Shown one piece after another: positions 55,534 to 63,865 of a DNA stretch of 64,000 nt (the stretch's first letter is position 1; each line of letters opens with the position of its first letter). The position numbers were made by a program, and so were the translations under genes. This stretch comes from Saccharicrinis sp963677655. GTDB taxonomy: Bacteria > Bacteroidota > Bacteroidia > Bacteroidales > Marinilabiliaceae. The stretch lies in NCBI GenBank assembly GCA_963677655.1, contig OY782088.1; one strand, 5' to 3'. A model generated the notes under the pieces. That model made no database searches, had not been told where the DNA came from, and saw nothing but the letters and a program-made list of their open reading frames with translations.

Positions 55534-56601
55534 ATGAACCTAATTAAAATTTTTATTACAGCGTTTGTAATTGCAATTACTTTGTTGCCAATTAAGGCAA
55601 ATGCACAAAATTTCAAAAAATCAGAAGAACCATTCACAGCTAGCAATGGAAAAACGTACCATATTGGAGATTCGATAATTATTACCAGTCCTGCAGATTT
55701 TAGTAATAGATATGTATGCTATAAAGTAGGAAATAAACTTCAGGAATCACAAGTAGCTATACGGGAGTCTGTCATTGAAAAGGGAGAAATGGTTGATATT
55801 AGGTATACCAAATGTGCTATAAAGCAATTTAGGCATTATGAGAATGAAGGCACCTATGCGGTAGTTGATAAGCTTTTTAATTGGGCTATAAATATCAATA
55901 AAGGTATAGAAATGGGAGAAATTGCCAGTGACAAATTGATTGAGTTATACAATAAACCGGAAAGCTTTTCTAAAGAAAAAGCATTTTTAGCCACCTTAAG
56001 TGAAAATATCAATAATAACGATGTCAAGGAATACCTGTACAGATTTTATCGTAACGAGTACAAACAAAATTACCAGGATGAATTCGCCTTTAATTCATTA
56101 ATCTCAAGTAAAAAGAAAGAGCTTGTCGATAAGGCTAAGCAGTATGACGGAAATAAAAAGTTCTTTGCATATATAAATCAGGAATTTGGCACATACGATT
56201 TTGATTCTAATTCATATCCTATTGTTTGGGATGGGAATTATATCCATCTTATGGATGATACTACAGAAGGTATTATGGCGAAGGATATTAATGATGAAAG
56301 AATTGACTTCTCAGATATCGCTATTTACATTGATAATACTGAAAAATTCACAAGTTTTCCCTTGCCTCAGGAAAGAGCCAAATATTTAGTTAACCACAGA
56401 AAGGCCTCCAATGGTAAAATTGACAGATCTCTTTATATGGGTGTTCAATTTGAAATTAAGGGTATAGCCAGTGAGGAATGGTTGAAAAATCATGCCATAA
56501 AAGATATAACAAAGAAAGTATTGATTTGCAATCTAAAGAGAGTTGATTTATTTGAAGATAAGGCTTGTAAAGCAAATTACTTATCTACAATTGAGATATA
56601 A
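55534..56601 (+). CDS. Secreted hypothetical protein
   Basis: A 355-residue exported protein with a clear signal peptide (NLIKIFITAFVIAITLLP, cleaved near NAQ). The mature part begins with KTYHIGDSIIITSPADFSN and continues with mixed alpha/beta segments; I do not recognise it. It follows the zinc-ribbon gene after 15 bp, and a strong terminator after it closes the unit. A cell-envelope role is likely, the purpose unknown. Confidence 0.75.
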   Translation: MNLIKIFITAFVIAITLLPIKANAQNFKKSEEPFTASNGKTYHIGDSIIITSPADFSNRYVCYKVGNKLQESQVAIRESVIEKGEMVDIRYTKCAIKQFRHYENEGTYAVVDKLFNWAININKGIEMGEIASDKLIELYNKPESFSKEKAFLATLSENINNNDVKEYLYRFYRNEYKQNYQDEFAFNSLISSKKKELVDKAKQYDGNKKFFAYINQEFGTYDFDSNSYPIVWDGNYIHLMDDTTEGIMAKDINDERIDFSDIAIYIDNTEKFTSFPLPQERAKYLVNHRKASNGKIDRSLYMGVQFEIKGIASEEWLKNHAIKDITKKVLICNLKRVDLFEDKACKANYLSTIEI

Positions 56602-56653
56602 AAGATAATTTATGTGGACCTATTTGATATGTTCACTACTTTTTGGTTTTCAA

Positions 56654-56679
56654 GGGAGGCAACGGCCTCCCATTTTTTT
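56654..56679 (+). terminator. Strong intrinsic terminator
   Basis: GGGAGGC (56654-56660) pairs with GCCTCCC (56665-56671) around AACG, followed by ATTTTTTT. It lies 52 bp after the secreted-protein stop codon and before the AbrB-like gene start, which shows the longer upstream frame there is not coding. Confidence 0.9.
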
Positions 56680-56691
56680 ACTTTAAAGCTT

Positions 56692-56946
56692 ATGAAAAAA
56701 TATACAGTAAAATTAATACTTCAAGAAGATGGTAGTTCAATTCTTCCATTACCGGATGAAATTGTTAACGTGTTTAATATTAAGGTAGGCGATTCGATTG
56801 AATTAATTTCCAGTAAAGAAGGTGAATTAATTTTAAAACCTTCAAAAAAGAAATCCAAACTAGATGATCTTATTGATGGTATCACTAAGGATAATAAACA
56901 TGATGAAATTGATTTTGGTAAAAAGGAGGGAAAGGAGGAATGGTGA
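56692..56946 (+). CDS. AbrB/MazE-type DNA-binding antitoxin-like protein
   Basis: An 84-residue protein with the SpoVT/AbrB swapped-hairpin fold: KLILQEDGSSILPLPDEIVNVFNIKVGDSIELI, followed by an acidic/basic tail that could bind a partner. The ATG at 56692 is used; the longer frame from 56614 runs through the terminator hairpin. AbrB-type proteins are usually antitoxins of small toxins such as PemK/MazF/PIN, but no toxin gene is adjacent, so it may be an orphan or a regulator. It converges on the partition genes. Confidence 0.7.
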   Translation: MKKYTVKLILQEDGSSILPLPDEIVNVFNIKVGDSIELISSKEGELILKPSKKKSKLDDLIDGITKDNKHDEIDFGKKEGKEEW

Positions 56947-56963
56947 ATTCGGTATTCACCTTT

Positions 56964-57233
56964 CTAATTGCTATTTCCTAATTTTTCCCTAACTGCTTCT
57001 GTAATAAATTCCTTTATAGATAATCCTTTGTTTTGAGCTACATATACTTTTAGCTCTGTGTGTAATGTTTTGGGTAAATAGATTGTTGTTCTAAAATAAT
57101 CTGCCATTTCGTTTTTCCTTGAATGATGTATTTCAGAAATATCGTCTTCAATCTTTCTGATTTGTTTTGGCTGTTTTGTAAGCTCGACTTTAGGTTTTAA
57201 TGTACTGCGTATATTTAGACTTTGTTTTTTCAT
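56964..57233 (-). CDS. Ribbon-helix-helix protein, probable partition partner of ParA
   Basis: An 89-residue protein; the ATG at 57231-57233 is chosen over a longer frame. The C-terminal half is a ribbon-helix-helix domain (DYFRTTIYLPKTLHTELKVYVAQ then SIKEFITEAVREKL), preceded by a basic, disordered N-terminus. RHH proteins beside ParA-type ATPases act as centromere-binding proteins and repressors. The perfect 38-bp palindrome at 57249-57286, directly upstream of its start, is the likely binding site. A small island-borne partition system is inferred. Confidence 0.75.
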   Translation of the reverse strand: MKKQSLNIRSTLKPKVELTKQPKQIRKIEDDISEIHHSRKNEMADYFRTTIYLPKTLHTELKVYVAQNKGLSIKEFITEAVREKLGNSN

Positions 57234-57248
57234 AATTATGTTTTGATG

Positions 57249-57286
57249 TTTTAGCATAAATATGTCCAGACATATTTATGCTAAAA
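57249..57286. promoter_or_regulatory. Perfect 38-bp palindrome, candidate parS/operator
   Basis: An 18-bp arm beginning TTTTAGCATAAATATGTC (57249-57266), a CA spacer, and the exact complementary arm 57269-57286. It lies between the parA stop and the ribbon-helix-helix start. AT-rich and without a U-run, it is unlikely to be a terminator and more likely a protein-binding site. Confidence 0.7.
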
Positions 57287-57306
57287 TGTTATTATGCTTT
57301 TATGTT

Positions 57307-57942
57307 TTAGTTAGAAATTAATAGTAGGACTTCATTCGCTAGTAAAGTAATTTCTTCCTTTGCCTTAGGATCCTTGTATTCATAAACACCAAGACCGGAA
57401 ACAACAGATTCTGAATAGGCAACTCTATTATTAAGCTTAGATTCTAAAGTGGATATACCAAAATCTTTTAGCACTTCATTTACCTCACTAGTTAATTTAG
57501 TACGAGGATTTACTTGGTTTAGAATAAAATAACCATTTATATCCTGCTTAATTAATAATGCTTGCTCATATTTTTCAATAAACTTTTCAGTAGCCCAAAG
57601 ATCGAGTACTCCGGGTTTTATAGGTATTAATAATAGATCAGATATTAAAATTATAGTACTGGCTAATTCTGAAAGGGCAGGAGTTCCATCTATAATAACG
57701 ATATCATAATCCTTTTGAAAAGAATTAATATTCTTTCGTAATGCCTTTGGGTCAGTAATGGATACTGATAATACTTCCGGTAAATCGTCAGCTCGTAATC
57801 CTGACCACCTAATAGATGATCCATTGGTGTCAGTGTCAACAATTATTGTTTTATATCCCATATGCGAAAAACACACGGCTAAATTTGTTGAGAGGGTACT
57901 TTTTCCGGTTCCACCCTTGAGGGAACTAATAGATATAATCAT
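57307..57942 (-). CDS. parA: ParA/MinD-family partition ATPase
   Basis: A 211-residue P-loop ATPase. The deviant Walker A motif is SSLKGGTGKSTLSTNLAV at about residues 6-23, Walker A' is IIVDTDTNGSS near residue 34 and Walker B is DIVIIDGTPAL near residue 80. Small ParA proteins without an N-terminal HTH belong to the type Ib group, which pairs with ribbon-helix-helix partners, as found here 73 bp downstream. It would help keep the excised element during division. It follows the relaxase gene after 5 bp. Confidence 0.92.
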   Translation of the reverse strand: MIISISSLKGGTGKSTLSTNLAVCFSHMGYKTIIVDTDTNGSSIRWSGLRADDLPEVLSVSITDPKALRKNINSFQKDYDIVIIDGTPALSELASTIILISDLLLIPIKPGVLDLWATEKFIEKYEQALLIKQDINGYFILNQVNPRTKLTSEVNEVLKDFGISTLESKLNNRVAYSESVVSGLGVYEYKDPKAKEEITLLANEVLLLISN

Positions 57943-57947
57943 GGTAT

Positions 57948-58769
57948 TTAAAATTTAGGTTTAATAGTTTTTTTCTTCTTTTTCTTGAATTTATCTTCCT
58001 CGTGGTATGCAGAAGAAGCAGATGAACTGGCACTCAGTGTTAAATTTGAAGCCAATTGGTCAATCTTATGAGATACACTATGGCTAATGGATTGTGCTCG
58101 CCGATTATCTAACTCATCAAAATATGCTTCCTTTTCTTCTAATGATGCGTATTTCCACACTTGATCAGTTTTTAGCTTACTTTCTACTCTATGATAATTA
58201 AACATTTTGTCAAATGCTCTTTCGCTTTCAAGGTAGAAATCAACTCTTTTAAATCTGGACTTATCATTTGTGTTAGGTGAGAGGGCAATTTTTTGTTCTT
58301 TTTTATCACGAGTAGATACGATTACGTGAATGTGCATGTTGTTTCCATTGTTGTATTCTCCATTTCTTTCATATTCTAACTTGCCAGCCCAAACCAGATT
58401 ATCAATCCCTAACTTTTTGCCATCTTTTAAGTTAAAACTTGCAGCATATTGTTGCATTACCTCACAAGTATATTGCTTAAGTTTTTGAGGACTATTATTT
58501 ATGTGTTTTAATTCATGTTCGTCCGGAGCTATTACTAAACTGTGAAATTTCGTCCTGTTTTTGGCAATTCCCTTAATATTGTTGTCGATCATATTAATAA
58601 CAGCATTGGAACTTAGTTCTGATTCTAAGTTGTTAAAGAACATCTCTTTTTTGTCTAATGGGAGCTTTTCATTTTCTTTACTTAGGTAGTCAGCCAGAGA
58701 TTTACAGGAACCCGTATTTGAATAAGTCGTTTTTCCATGAATGGAAGGATTAATTATCTTTATGTACAT
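57948..58769 (-). CDS. Relaxase-like mobilization protein
   Basis: A 273-residue protein from the ATG at 58767-58769 (MYIKIINPS); the longer frame starts inside the preceding gene. The histidine cluster NMHIHVIVSTRD near residues 147-158 matches the HUH metal site of MobB/BfmB-type relaxases, and the N-terminal SNTGSCKSLADYL contains conserved Ser/Tyr residues that may include the nicking residue. The C-terminal tail is basic (KFKKKKKKTIKPKF). It resembles the DUF5712-type relaxases found with BfmA/BtgA in Bacteroidota. It would nick oriT and lead DNA transfer, helped by a conjugative element. Confidence 0.75.
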   Translation of the reverse strand: MYIKIINPSIHGKTTYSNTGSCKSLADYLSKENEKLPLDKKEMFFNNLESELSSNAVINMIDNNIKGIAKNRTKFHSLVIAPDEHELKHINNSPQKLKQYTCEVMQQYAASFNLKDGKKLGIDNLVWAGKLEYERNGEYNNGNNMHIHVIVSTRDKKEQKIALSPNTNDKSRFKRVDFYLESERAFDKMFNYHRVESKLKTDQVWKYASLEEKEAYFDELDNRRAQSISHSVSHKIDQLASNLTLSASSSASSAYHEEDKFKKKKKKTIKPKF

Positions 58770-59400
58770 TTTCTTTCTGTTTAGAATCATTTGATTTTCG
58801 AGCCTGTTCGAGTTCTTTGTCAAAAGGGGCTAATATCTTTATTCCCTTATGGACTTTTTCAATTTTGGTGCAGTGTTCTCTTAAAGCCTTGTAGCTTTTA
58901 GAATTCTCTCTGTTAGCATCTTCTAACCATTGAAAAGATAAATTGATGGCAAAAAATAAACCTATTAAGACAATTAATACTTTTGAAATCTTCTTTAATT
59001 GATTTATGAGCTCAATTCTGCTTTCTATCTTCTCGTGTATTAAAGACTCGTAGTGTTGTAAAGATTTATTGGTAGTATTTTCTATAGTTGCAATACTATC
59101 TTTAAATAATTGCTCATTTTCGGTCCTAGTTGAAACATCTTTTAGTCTTTTAGAAAGGATTACTAAATCTTCAGAAATCCCTCGTAGATGTGTTTTTTCT
59201 TGTTGCTTCATCCATCTTCTAAAAGTTGAATCAAGACTCTGTATTTGGTTAAATACATTTTGTTTGACCTCATTTAATGTTCCTTTTTTTAAGGCTGAAT
59301 TAATTAGTAATTCAGCACCTTCAGTGATTCCTTTTTTTTCTCTTGAGCATAGTTTTTTAAATGCATCGTGTATCTCCGGGGAGACTCGTATTATTTTCAT
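58750..59400 (-). CDS. BfmA/BtgA-type mobilization accessory protein
   Basis: A 216-residue protein from the ATG at 59398-59400 (MKIIRVSPEIHDAFKKLCS). The N-terminus resembles a ribbon-helix-helix DNA-binding region. A long coiled-coil-like middle follows, and a single membrane helix (KISKVLIVLIGLFFAINLSFQW) is near residue 150, as seen in BfmA/BtgA proteins. It overlaps the relaxase by 20 bp. It would help relaxase bind oriT and may tether the complex to the membrane. The non-coding region just upstream (59421-59544) has inverted repeats typical of oriT. Confidence 0.78.
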   Translation of the reverse strand: MKIIRVSPEIHDAFKKLCSREKKGITEGAELLINSALKKGTLNEVKQNVFNQIQSLDSTFRRWMKQQEKTHLRGISEDLVILSKRLKDVSTRTENEQLFKDSIATIENTTNKSLQHYESLIHEKIESRIELINQLKKISKVLIVLIGLFFAINLSFQWLEDANRENSKSYKALREHCTKIEKVHKGIKILAPFDKELEQARKSNDSKQKENVHKDN

Positions 59401-59420
59401 ATATGATAACTTATTATAAG

Positions 59421-59544
59421 ATAAGGGATGTAGCAAGAGGGAACGTAAAAATGTTACATTCTCAACCTGAAAACATAGTTTTCAGTAGGTGTTGATGTGT
59501 TACATATTTATAGTGTATTTAACATCCAAACCCGTATCCCTTAT
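59421..59544. other. Candidate oriT region
   Basis: CTGAAAAC (59467-59474) and GTTTTCAG (59478-59485) form a perfect hairpin, flanked by ATAAGGGAT (59421-59429) and its complement ATCCCTTAT (59536-59544). Two TGTTACAT boxes lie between. Position just before the mobilization genes fits oriT; no nick site is known. Confidence 0.45.
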
Positions 59545-59569
59545 TATGATTGAGATTACTTGTTATTTT

Positions 59570-60286
59570 TTATTTTCTCCGGTCAATTCCGGGGTAATTA
59601 ATAACATTCACCATTTCTCGAAGTCTGCTTCGAACTCTTTGTCCGTAATAAGACTCTATTTGGTCTGGATTTAGGTTAGTTGTGATTATTGTTCTCATAT
59701 TTTTGGCAATAAAGAGATCGTATCTTTTTATAAGAATTTCCTCTAATACATTAATCTTATTTCCATAATATGAGCTATACTGCTCCTCTGCACCTAAATC
59801 ATCATAACAAATAGATATAGGATTATTTTTATCGTAGACACCGTTGTTACGCACATAGGAATTGACTGTATGGTGTTCTATGATCTCATAACCATTCTTT
59901 GAGTACAAACCGCTTATATCATTTGTTTTGAATATTTCGAAATTTTGATAGTGCTCCTTTACTTTTTCAAGTTCCTTGGAAAAAAGCTTTAATTTGGGTC
60001 TATTACTATAAAACTTGTTGTAATACTCAATTAGCTTATTAAATATTTCTAACATTACACTCTTACCAACACCAACATTTCCGAGTACTAACAAGCCTTT
60101 GTTGAGTTTGTAGCTAGAGTGAAACGATTCGAAGTCTTCAAACCTAAAGAAGTATCTGTAAATACGATCATATACTTTCAAATCAATTTCATTCAAATGA
60201 AAATCTGGTGTTATATCTTTTCCAAATTGCATTATCAATTCAGTAGCAGGTTTTGGCTTAAAGTTCTGTGTACAATTCATTGCCAT
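59570..60286 (-). CDS. DnaC-like ATPase
   Basis: A 238-residue P-loop ATPase of the DnaC/IstB-like helicase-loader type. Walker A is LLVLGNVGVGKSVMLEIF at about residues 66-83 and Walker B is ISICYDDLGAEEQ near residue 158; the sensor region is MRTIITTNLNPDQI and the arginine-rich segment is RVRSRLREMVN. It overlaps the preceding gene by 29 bp. With that gene it resembles the replication-initiation pair of plasmids and phages, so it may load a helicase when the island is excised. Confidence 0.82.
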   Translation of the reverse strand: MAMNCTQNFKPKPATELIMQFGKDITPDFHLNEIDLKVYDRIYRYFFRFEDFESFHSSYKLNKGLLVLGNVGVGKSVMLEIFNKLIEYYNKFYSNRPKLKLFSKELEKVKEHYQNFEIFKTNDISGLYSKNGYEIIEHHTVNSYVRNNGVYDKNNPISICYDDLGAEEQYSSYYGNKINVLEEILIKRYDLFIAKNMRTIITTNLNPDQIESYYGQRVRSRLREMVNVINYPGIDRRK

Positions 60287-60746
60287 TAATATTTTTAAAA
60301 GGAATTACGCTATTAATCTTCTTTTCTTCTTTTTCATTCTTTACATTCTTGTTTGGTGTCACGACCGTTTCATTCTTGTTTCGTTTTTGAGATTTTTGCG
60401 TTTCATCTGTGTTTCGCTGTCCTTGATAAGTGTCATAATTGCAGATTGTTATCCGTGTTGTTACTTTGAGATTTTCTGTTTCAATCATGTTTTGTTTTTC
60501 AAGCAACTTAAAGAATCGACGAACTCTTGATTTGTCCCAATTAAAATTTTTCGCATAGGTGTCTAATGATCTTACACTTTGACCTCGATTACATATAAAC
60601 ACTTGATCGCCGACAGGCACTTCGTCATATTTGTGATTTACAGTTAGCAAGAGATGTATCCATGCTTCACGTCTTGTAAATGGTTCATTTGAATTATATA
60701 ACCAGTGTTCCATGATATTTCGATGTAGTTTTATCCAACCTTCCAT
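60258..60746 (-). CDS. Replication-initiation-type winged-helix protein
   Basis: A 162-residue protein from the ATG at 60744-60746 (MEGWIKLHRNIMEHWLY), which is the usual beginning of phage/plasmid replication proteins of this kind; the longer frame upstream has no such pattern. The segment SLDTYAKNFNWDKSRVRRFFKLLEKQNMIE is a winged-helix. The C-terminal part is charged and likely disordered. It pairs with the DnaC-like ATPase, resembling DnaD/DnaC-type replication modules. The exact family name is uncertain. Confidence 0.75.
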   Translation of the reverse strand: MEGWIKLHRNIMEHWLYNSNEPFTRREAWIHLLLTVNHKYDEVPVGDQVFICNRGQSVRSLDTYAKNFNWDKSRVRRFFKLLEKQNMIETENLKVTTRITICNYDTYQGQRNTDETQKSQKRNKNETVVTPNKNVKNEKEEKKINSVIPFKNINGNELYTEL

Positions 60747-60847
60747 AGTTTGGTTGATTATATGAATGTATATCCATATATTTGTAAAATAATTGATTAT
60801 AAAAAGAGTGTTTAGCGTTGTGTAGGAGCAACGCTTTTTTATGCGCA

Positions 60848-61138
60848 CTATTTTCTTTTACGCAATAAGAAGTTACTTGCTTCTTGATCTAATTGATCGT
60901 GGGTTGGAATTCTATTAGATTCTAATAACCAACTGTCAATTTCTTCTTTATCGAAGAAAAGCTTTCCTCCTCCTGGTTTTGAGTGTGGGATAGAGAAGGA
61001 ACTCGTTAATTTATAGACATATGATGGCTTAAATCCGGTATAAGCCACCAGATCCTCAAAGCTCATCGCTCTTTTTTGGGACAAAAGCAGTTTTTCAATT
61101 CTTTTTAATTGATCACTAATTGTGTTTTCATTACCCAT
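60848..61138 (-). CDS. Excisionase/MerR-like helix-turn-helix protein
   Basis: A 96-residue protein with a MerR/excisionase-type fold: MSFEDLVAYTGFKPSYVYKLTSS, then the wing HSKPGGGKLFFDKEEIDSWL. Such proteins in Bacteroidota islands direct excision with the integrase or regulate the replication genes. It lies upstream of the replication-type genes on the same strand. The role is inferred from the fold and the location. Confidence 0.82.
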   Translation of the reverse strand: MGNENTISDQLKRIEKLLLSQKRAMSFEDLVAYTGFKPSYVYKLTSSFSIPHSKPGGGKLFFDKEEIDSWLLESNRIPTHDQLDQEASNFLLRKRK

Positions 61139-61313
61139 GATATTAAATATTTAAAATTAAACATGGATACCAGCGCTAGTATCGTAAAACGTATACTTTG
61201 CAAACCAACGAAAATGAGTGAGAAAAAAGAAGGTCATTGGCTAAGTGTGACATGTGTAGTTGTAGTATAGTGCAGATATTCAAAAGTGTAAGATGATGTA
61301 AGATGTTGTTGTT

Positions 61314-62510
61314 TTAATGTAAGTATGACTTGTATTTAAGGTATTTTTCTATTTCTTCCTTGTCTTTAATATTCAATTTTTCAATAATGTTTCTCGATTT
61401 TACTTTCGATAATGAATTGGTGTTATACAAATATGCTTCATTGTTAAAAATAAATCGATCTTTTATGACCTCCAATATTCCATGATTGGATATACATACT
61501 TTGGTTAAAATATCAATAAAGAAAAAAAAGAGTGTTTTTTTTTCTTCTTCGACGTTAAAAATATACCCTTCATTTGATTTCTCATCGACAATATCTAAGA
61601 ACTCTTTAAGAGAGCAATTCAGTACTTTCCATTTTCTAATAAAATAATCAGAGATTATTTTGAAGTCCTTAATGCTATCTATAGTCTTCAGTTTCATTTT
61701 TAATGGCTTGGGTAGTTGTGCAATGTCATTTAATATAAGCTTATAAAAGTCAATTAAATTCTTAATTGACGCATTTTGGGTATCTACAGACAAGTTAATT
61801 CTAGATTGAGAATATATCCTCATTTGTAATGTATTCCTTAATTTAAATTTCTCGGTATAAGGTAAGAAGGAAAGATCATTGGGATAAGATTGAAATATTG
61901 TTTGGTAACAAATAGTAACTAGTCTTTTAGAAATAGATATTTCTATTCCATCAAAATAGGAGTTTTGTAATAAGTTATAACATAAAGAATATGTGAATTT
62001 TGAAGTTTTATCGATACATAATTTTTGACTATCGTAATCTATTAATGAATACTTAAAGATATAGTCTTCGTAAAATGTGTCCACCCAAATATTAGTAGTG
62101 GTAACTAACTTCTCTAATTGGTTCTTTATGTGTATCTTAAGTAGTTCAATTGTGCTTTGATAATTAGGTTGTATGTTTAAGCTTAACCAATTGTGAAGTT
62201 GGTTGTAATCTAAGTCGTTTAGAAGTTTTTGCTTGAAGCTGGCAAATAAGAGAGAAAATTGGTCTTCGTATATATAAATAGTCAACTTAGGATTATTTAT
62301 AAATAATTCATGAATTGACAATGTAAATAATGTAATTTCATTTTTAAGGTTTCCAAGAATGTTGTTAATTTCAAATTGACTATTTGTTCCTTGGTTAGTG
62401 TTGTTATAATAAAAATATTCTTTAAATGTCTTTACGCTATGGGTAATAGCTATACTTTCTTTACTTTCTTTACTTCTTATTATTGTTTTTATAAGACTTT
62501 TCATATACAT
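61314..62510 (-). CDS. Hypothetical protein next to integrase
   Basis: A 398-residue protein that I do not recognise. It is rich in Lys, Ile, Asn and Phe and predicted mostly helical, with no clear catalytic motif, signal peptide or membrane helix. Its start codon lies 2 bp after the integrase stop, so the two are co-translated. Proteins at this position in Bacteroidota elements are sometimes RteC-like regulators, but I see no decisive RteC signature. The base composition is even more A+T-rich than the neighbours, in keeping with an island gene. Confidence 0.75.
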   Translation of the reverse strand: MYMKSLIKTIIRSKESKESIAITHSVKTFKEYFYYNNTNQGTNSQFEINNILGNLKNEITLFTLSIHELFINNPKLTIYIYEDQFSLLFASFKQKLLNDLDYNQLHNWLSLNIQPNYQSTIELLKIHIKNQLEKLVTTTNIWVDTFYEDYIFKYSLIDYDSQKLCIDKTSKFTYSLCYNLLQNSYFDGIEISISKRLVTICYQTIFQSYPNDLSFLPYTEKFKLRNTLQMRIYSQSRINLSVDTQNASIKNLIDFYKLILNDIAQLPKPLKMKLKTIDSIKDFKIISDYFIRKWKVLNCSLKEFLDIVDEKSNEGYIFNVEEEKKTLFFFFIDILTKVCISNHGILEVIKDRFIFNNEAYLYNTNSLSKVKSRNIIEKLNIKDKEEIEKYLKYKSYLH

Positions 62511-62512
62511 GA

Positions 62513-63640
62513 TTATAAACTGATGGTCGGTATAATATTGGCGGCTTCTCGTTGTTTAGCATCAACTATTTTGGCATATATTTCAGTTGTTCTTAATTCC
62601 TTATGTCCAAGACGCTTTGAGACGGTATAAATATCAGCTCCGTTTTCCAGCATCAGTACAGCATTTGTATGTCTTGAACTGTGGAACGTAAATTCACGGT
62701 AAACCCCAGCATTATATGCCCATTTCATGAGGATGTTTGTTGTTTGTGCTGTATACTTTAGGTTTGGAATTACATTATCTTCAGGAGCACCTCTTTCTCC
62801 TAATAAATCTCTGGCATTTTGACTAATATATAGATATTCCAAACCATCGGTTTTCTTTTGAGTAAAGACTATACGTAATTCATCTTCATTTTCACGAACT
62901 TCTTTCCAAGTAAGTTTTTCTAAATCGGAATATCTTAAGCCAGTTAAGCATGCAAATAGAAAAGCTGTTTTGATGCTTGGTATTCTGCATTCTGCTTTAG
63001 CCAGTTTTTGCACTTCGCTATGAGTGAGGTAGGGGCGTTCGACTTCTGCTTTTGGAAAACCCTTTACTCTTTTTCCTGGATTTTCGAAAATTATTCTGTC
63101 ATCAAAAGCTTGGTTTAATGCAGCTTTTACTTTTGCAAAATATGTTAGTTTTGTATTAGGAGATAACTTTTTTCCTTGTGGTGTTGTCGCACTCTTATCA
63201 AGATAGTCCTTAAATTCTTTAACTTTTTCTACGGTAAAGTCTGTAAAAGTTAATTTTTCACCAAAAAAGTCAGTAAAGTGTTTATATGCACTATCCCAAT
63301 TACCATAATTTCCTTGGCTATCGAATCGCTCATCTGTAAGTTTTCTGAAATACTCTACGAAATTTGCATTAACTTTGATATGATTCTGGAAACCATATTT
63401 ACCAGAGTCGTATTCTGCTTGTTTTTTAGTCCTGATTTTTTCAGCTAAATCCTGATTTGTTTTGTTGTCTTGCTTTTGTTTGGGAGTTTTTGGTTTATCG
63501 TATAGATACAATTCAAGATTCTCAAATTCTCGATCATGTTTTATCTTACCATTTGAATCTTTTGTATACCCTTTATAGTATTCCAGGAACAAACTCCTTC
63601 GACCATCTTTTAGTTTACGCGATCTTAAATTTATTTTCAT
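62513..63640 (-). CDS. int: Tyrosine site-specific recombinase (island integrase)
   Basis: A 375-residue integrase from the ATG at 63638-63640; the longer frame adds a hydrophobic stretch unlike the family. An Arm-type N-terminal strand region (KINLRSRKLKDGRRSLFLEYY) is followed by a core-binding domain and the catalytic domain. The active residues are Arg in CLTGLRYSDLEKL, His-x-x-Arg in FHSSRHTNAVL, His in RLGHKELRT and the nucleophile Tyr in TTEIYAKI. It begins 208 bp from the mnmE-end repeat, the usual position for the enzyme that recombines that site. It is therefore the probable integrase for the 24092-63865 element. Confidence 0.93.
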   Translation of the reverse strand: MKINLRSRKLKDGRRSLFLEYYKGYTKDSNGKIKHDREFENLELYLYDKPKTPKQKQDNKTNQDLAEKIRTKKQAEYDSGKYGFQNHIKVNANFVEYFRKLTDERFDSQGNYGNWDSAYKHFTDFFGEKLTFTDFTVEKVKEFKDYLDKSATTPQGKKLSPNTKLTYFAKVKAALNQAFDDRIIFENPGKRVKGFPKAEVERPYLTHSEVQKLAKAECRIPSIKTAFLFACLTGLRYSDLEKLTWKEVRENEDELRIVFTQKKTDGLEYLYISQNARDLLGERGAPEDNVIPNLKYTAQTTNILMKWAYNAGVYREFTFHSSRHTNAVLMLENGADIYTVSKRLGHKELRTTEIYAKIVDAKQREAANIIPTISL

Positions 63641-63847
63641 CTTTTTACAATATTTGGTGAGAAACTGTAAAAATAAAGTAAAGAAATGTAAAATAAAATA
63701 CAATTGAAGTAAAATGTCTTAGACATTAATTTGCGACTATATTTTATTGTGATGTATGTTAATGGGTTGTAAATCAGTGTGTATTTGACTTTATTATGAC
63801 TTCAGTTTACTTTGTTTGACCTATGCGAAAAATAGAAAACTCAATCA

Positions 63848-63865
63848 TTACTTTCCGATACAAAA
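63848..63865. repeat. attR within the mnmE 3' end
   Basis: TTACTTTCCGATACAAAA, identical to 24092-24109. It covers the last five codons and the stop codon of mnmE, so integration keeps the gene intact. Confidence 0.88.

Larger units (their letters stand above)
24092..63865. mobile_element. Mobilizable genomic island integrated in mnmE 3' end
   Basis: About 39.8 kb between two identical 18-bp mnmE-end repeats. The right end has a tyrosine recombinase 208 bp from attR, an excisionase-like gene, replication-type genes, BfmA-like and relaxase-like mobilization genes and a ParA partition module. The cargo is a second HipBST module and two defence-like blocks. No full conjugation apparatus is visible, so transfer would need a helper. 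The use of the mnmE 3' end matches the site known for the SGI1 family (mnmE/trmE/thdF), although no SGI1 gene was recognised here. Confidence 0.82.

Noticed and set aside
56614..56691. Extended N-terminus of the AbrB-like protein
   Set aside because: It would translate through a strong terminator hairpin; the internal ATG at 56692 fits the family start.
61139..61313. Replication origin with GTAAGATGATGTAAGATGTTG-type repeats
   Set aside because: Only two imperfect short direct repeats are present, too little to call iterons.
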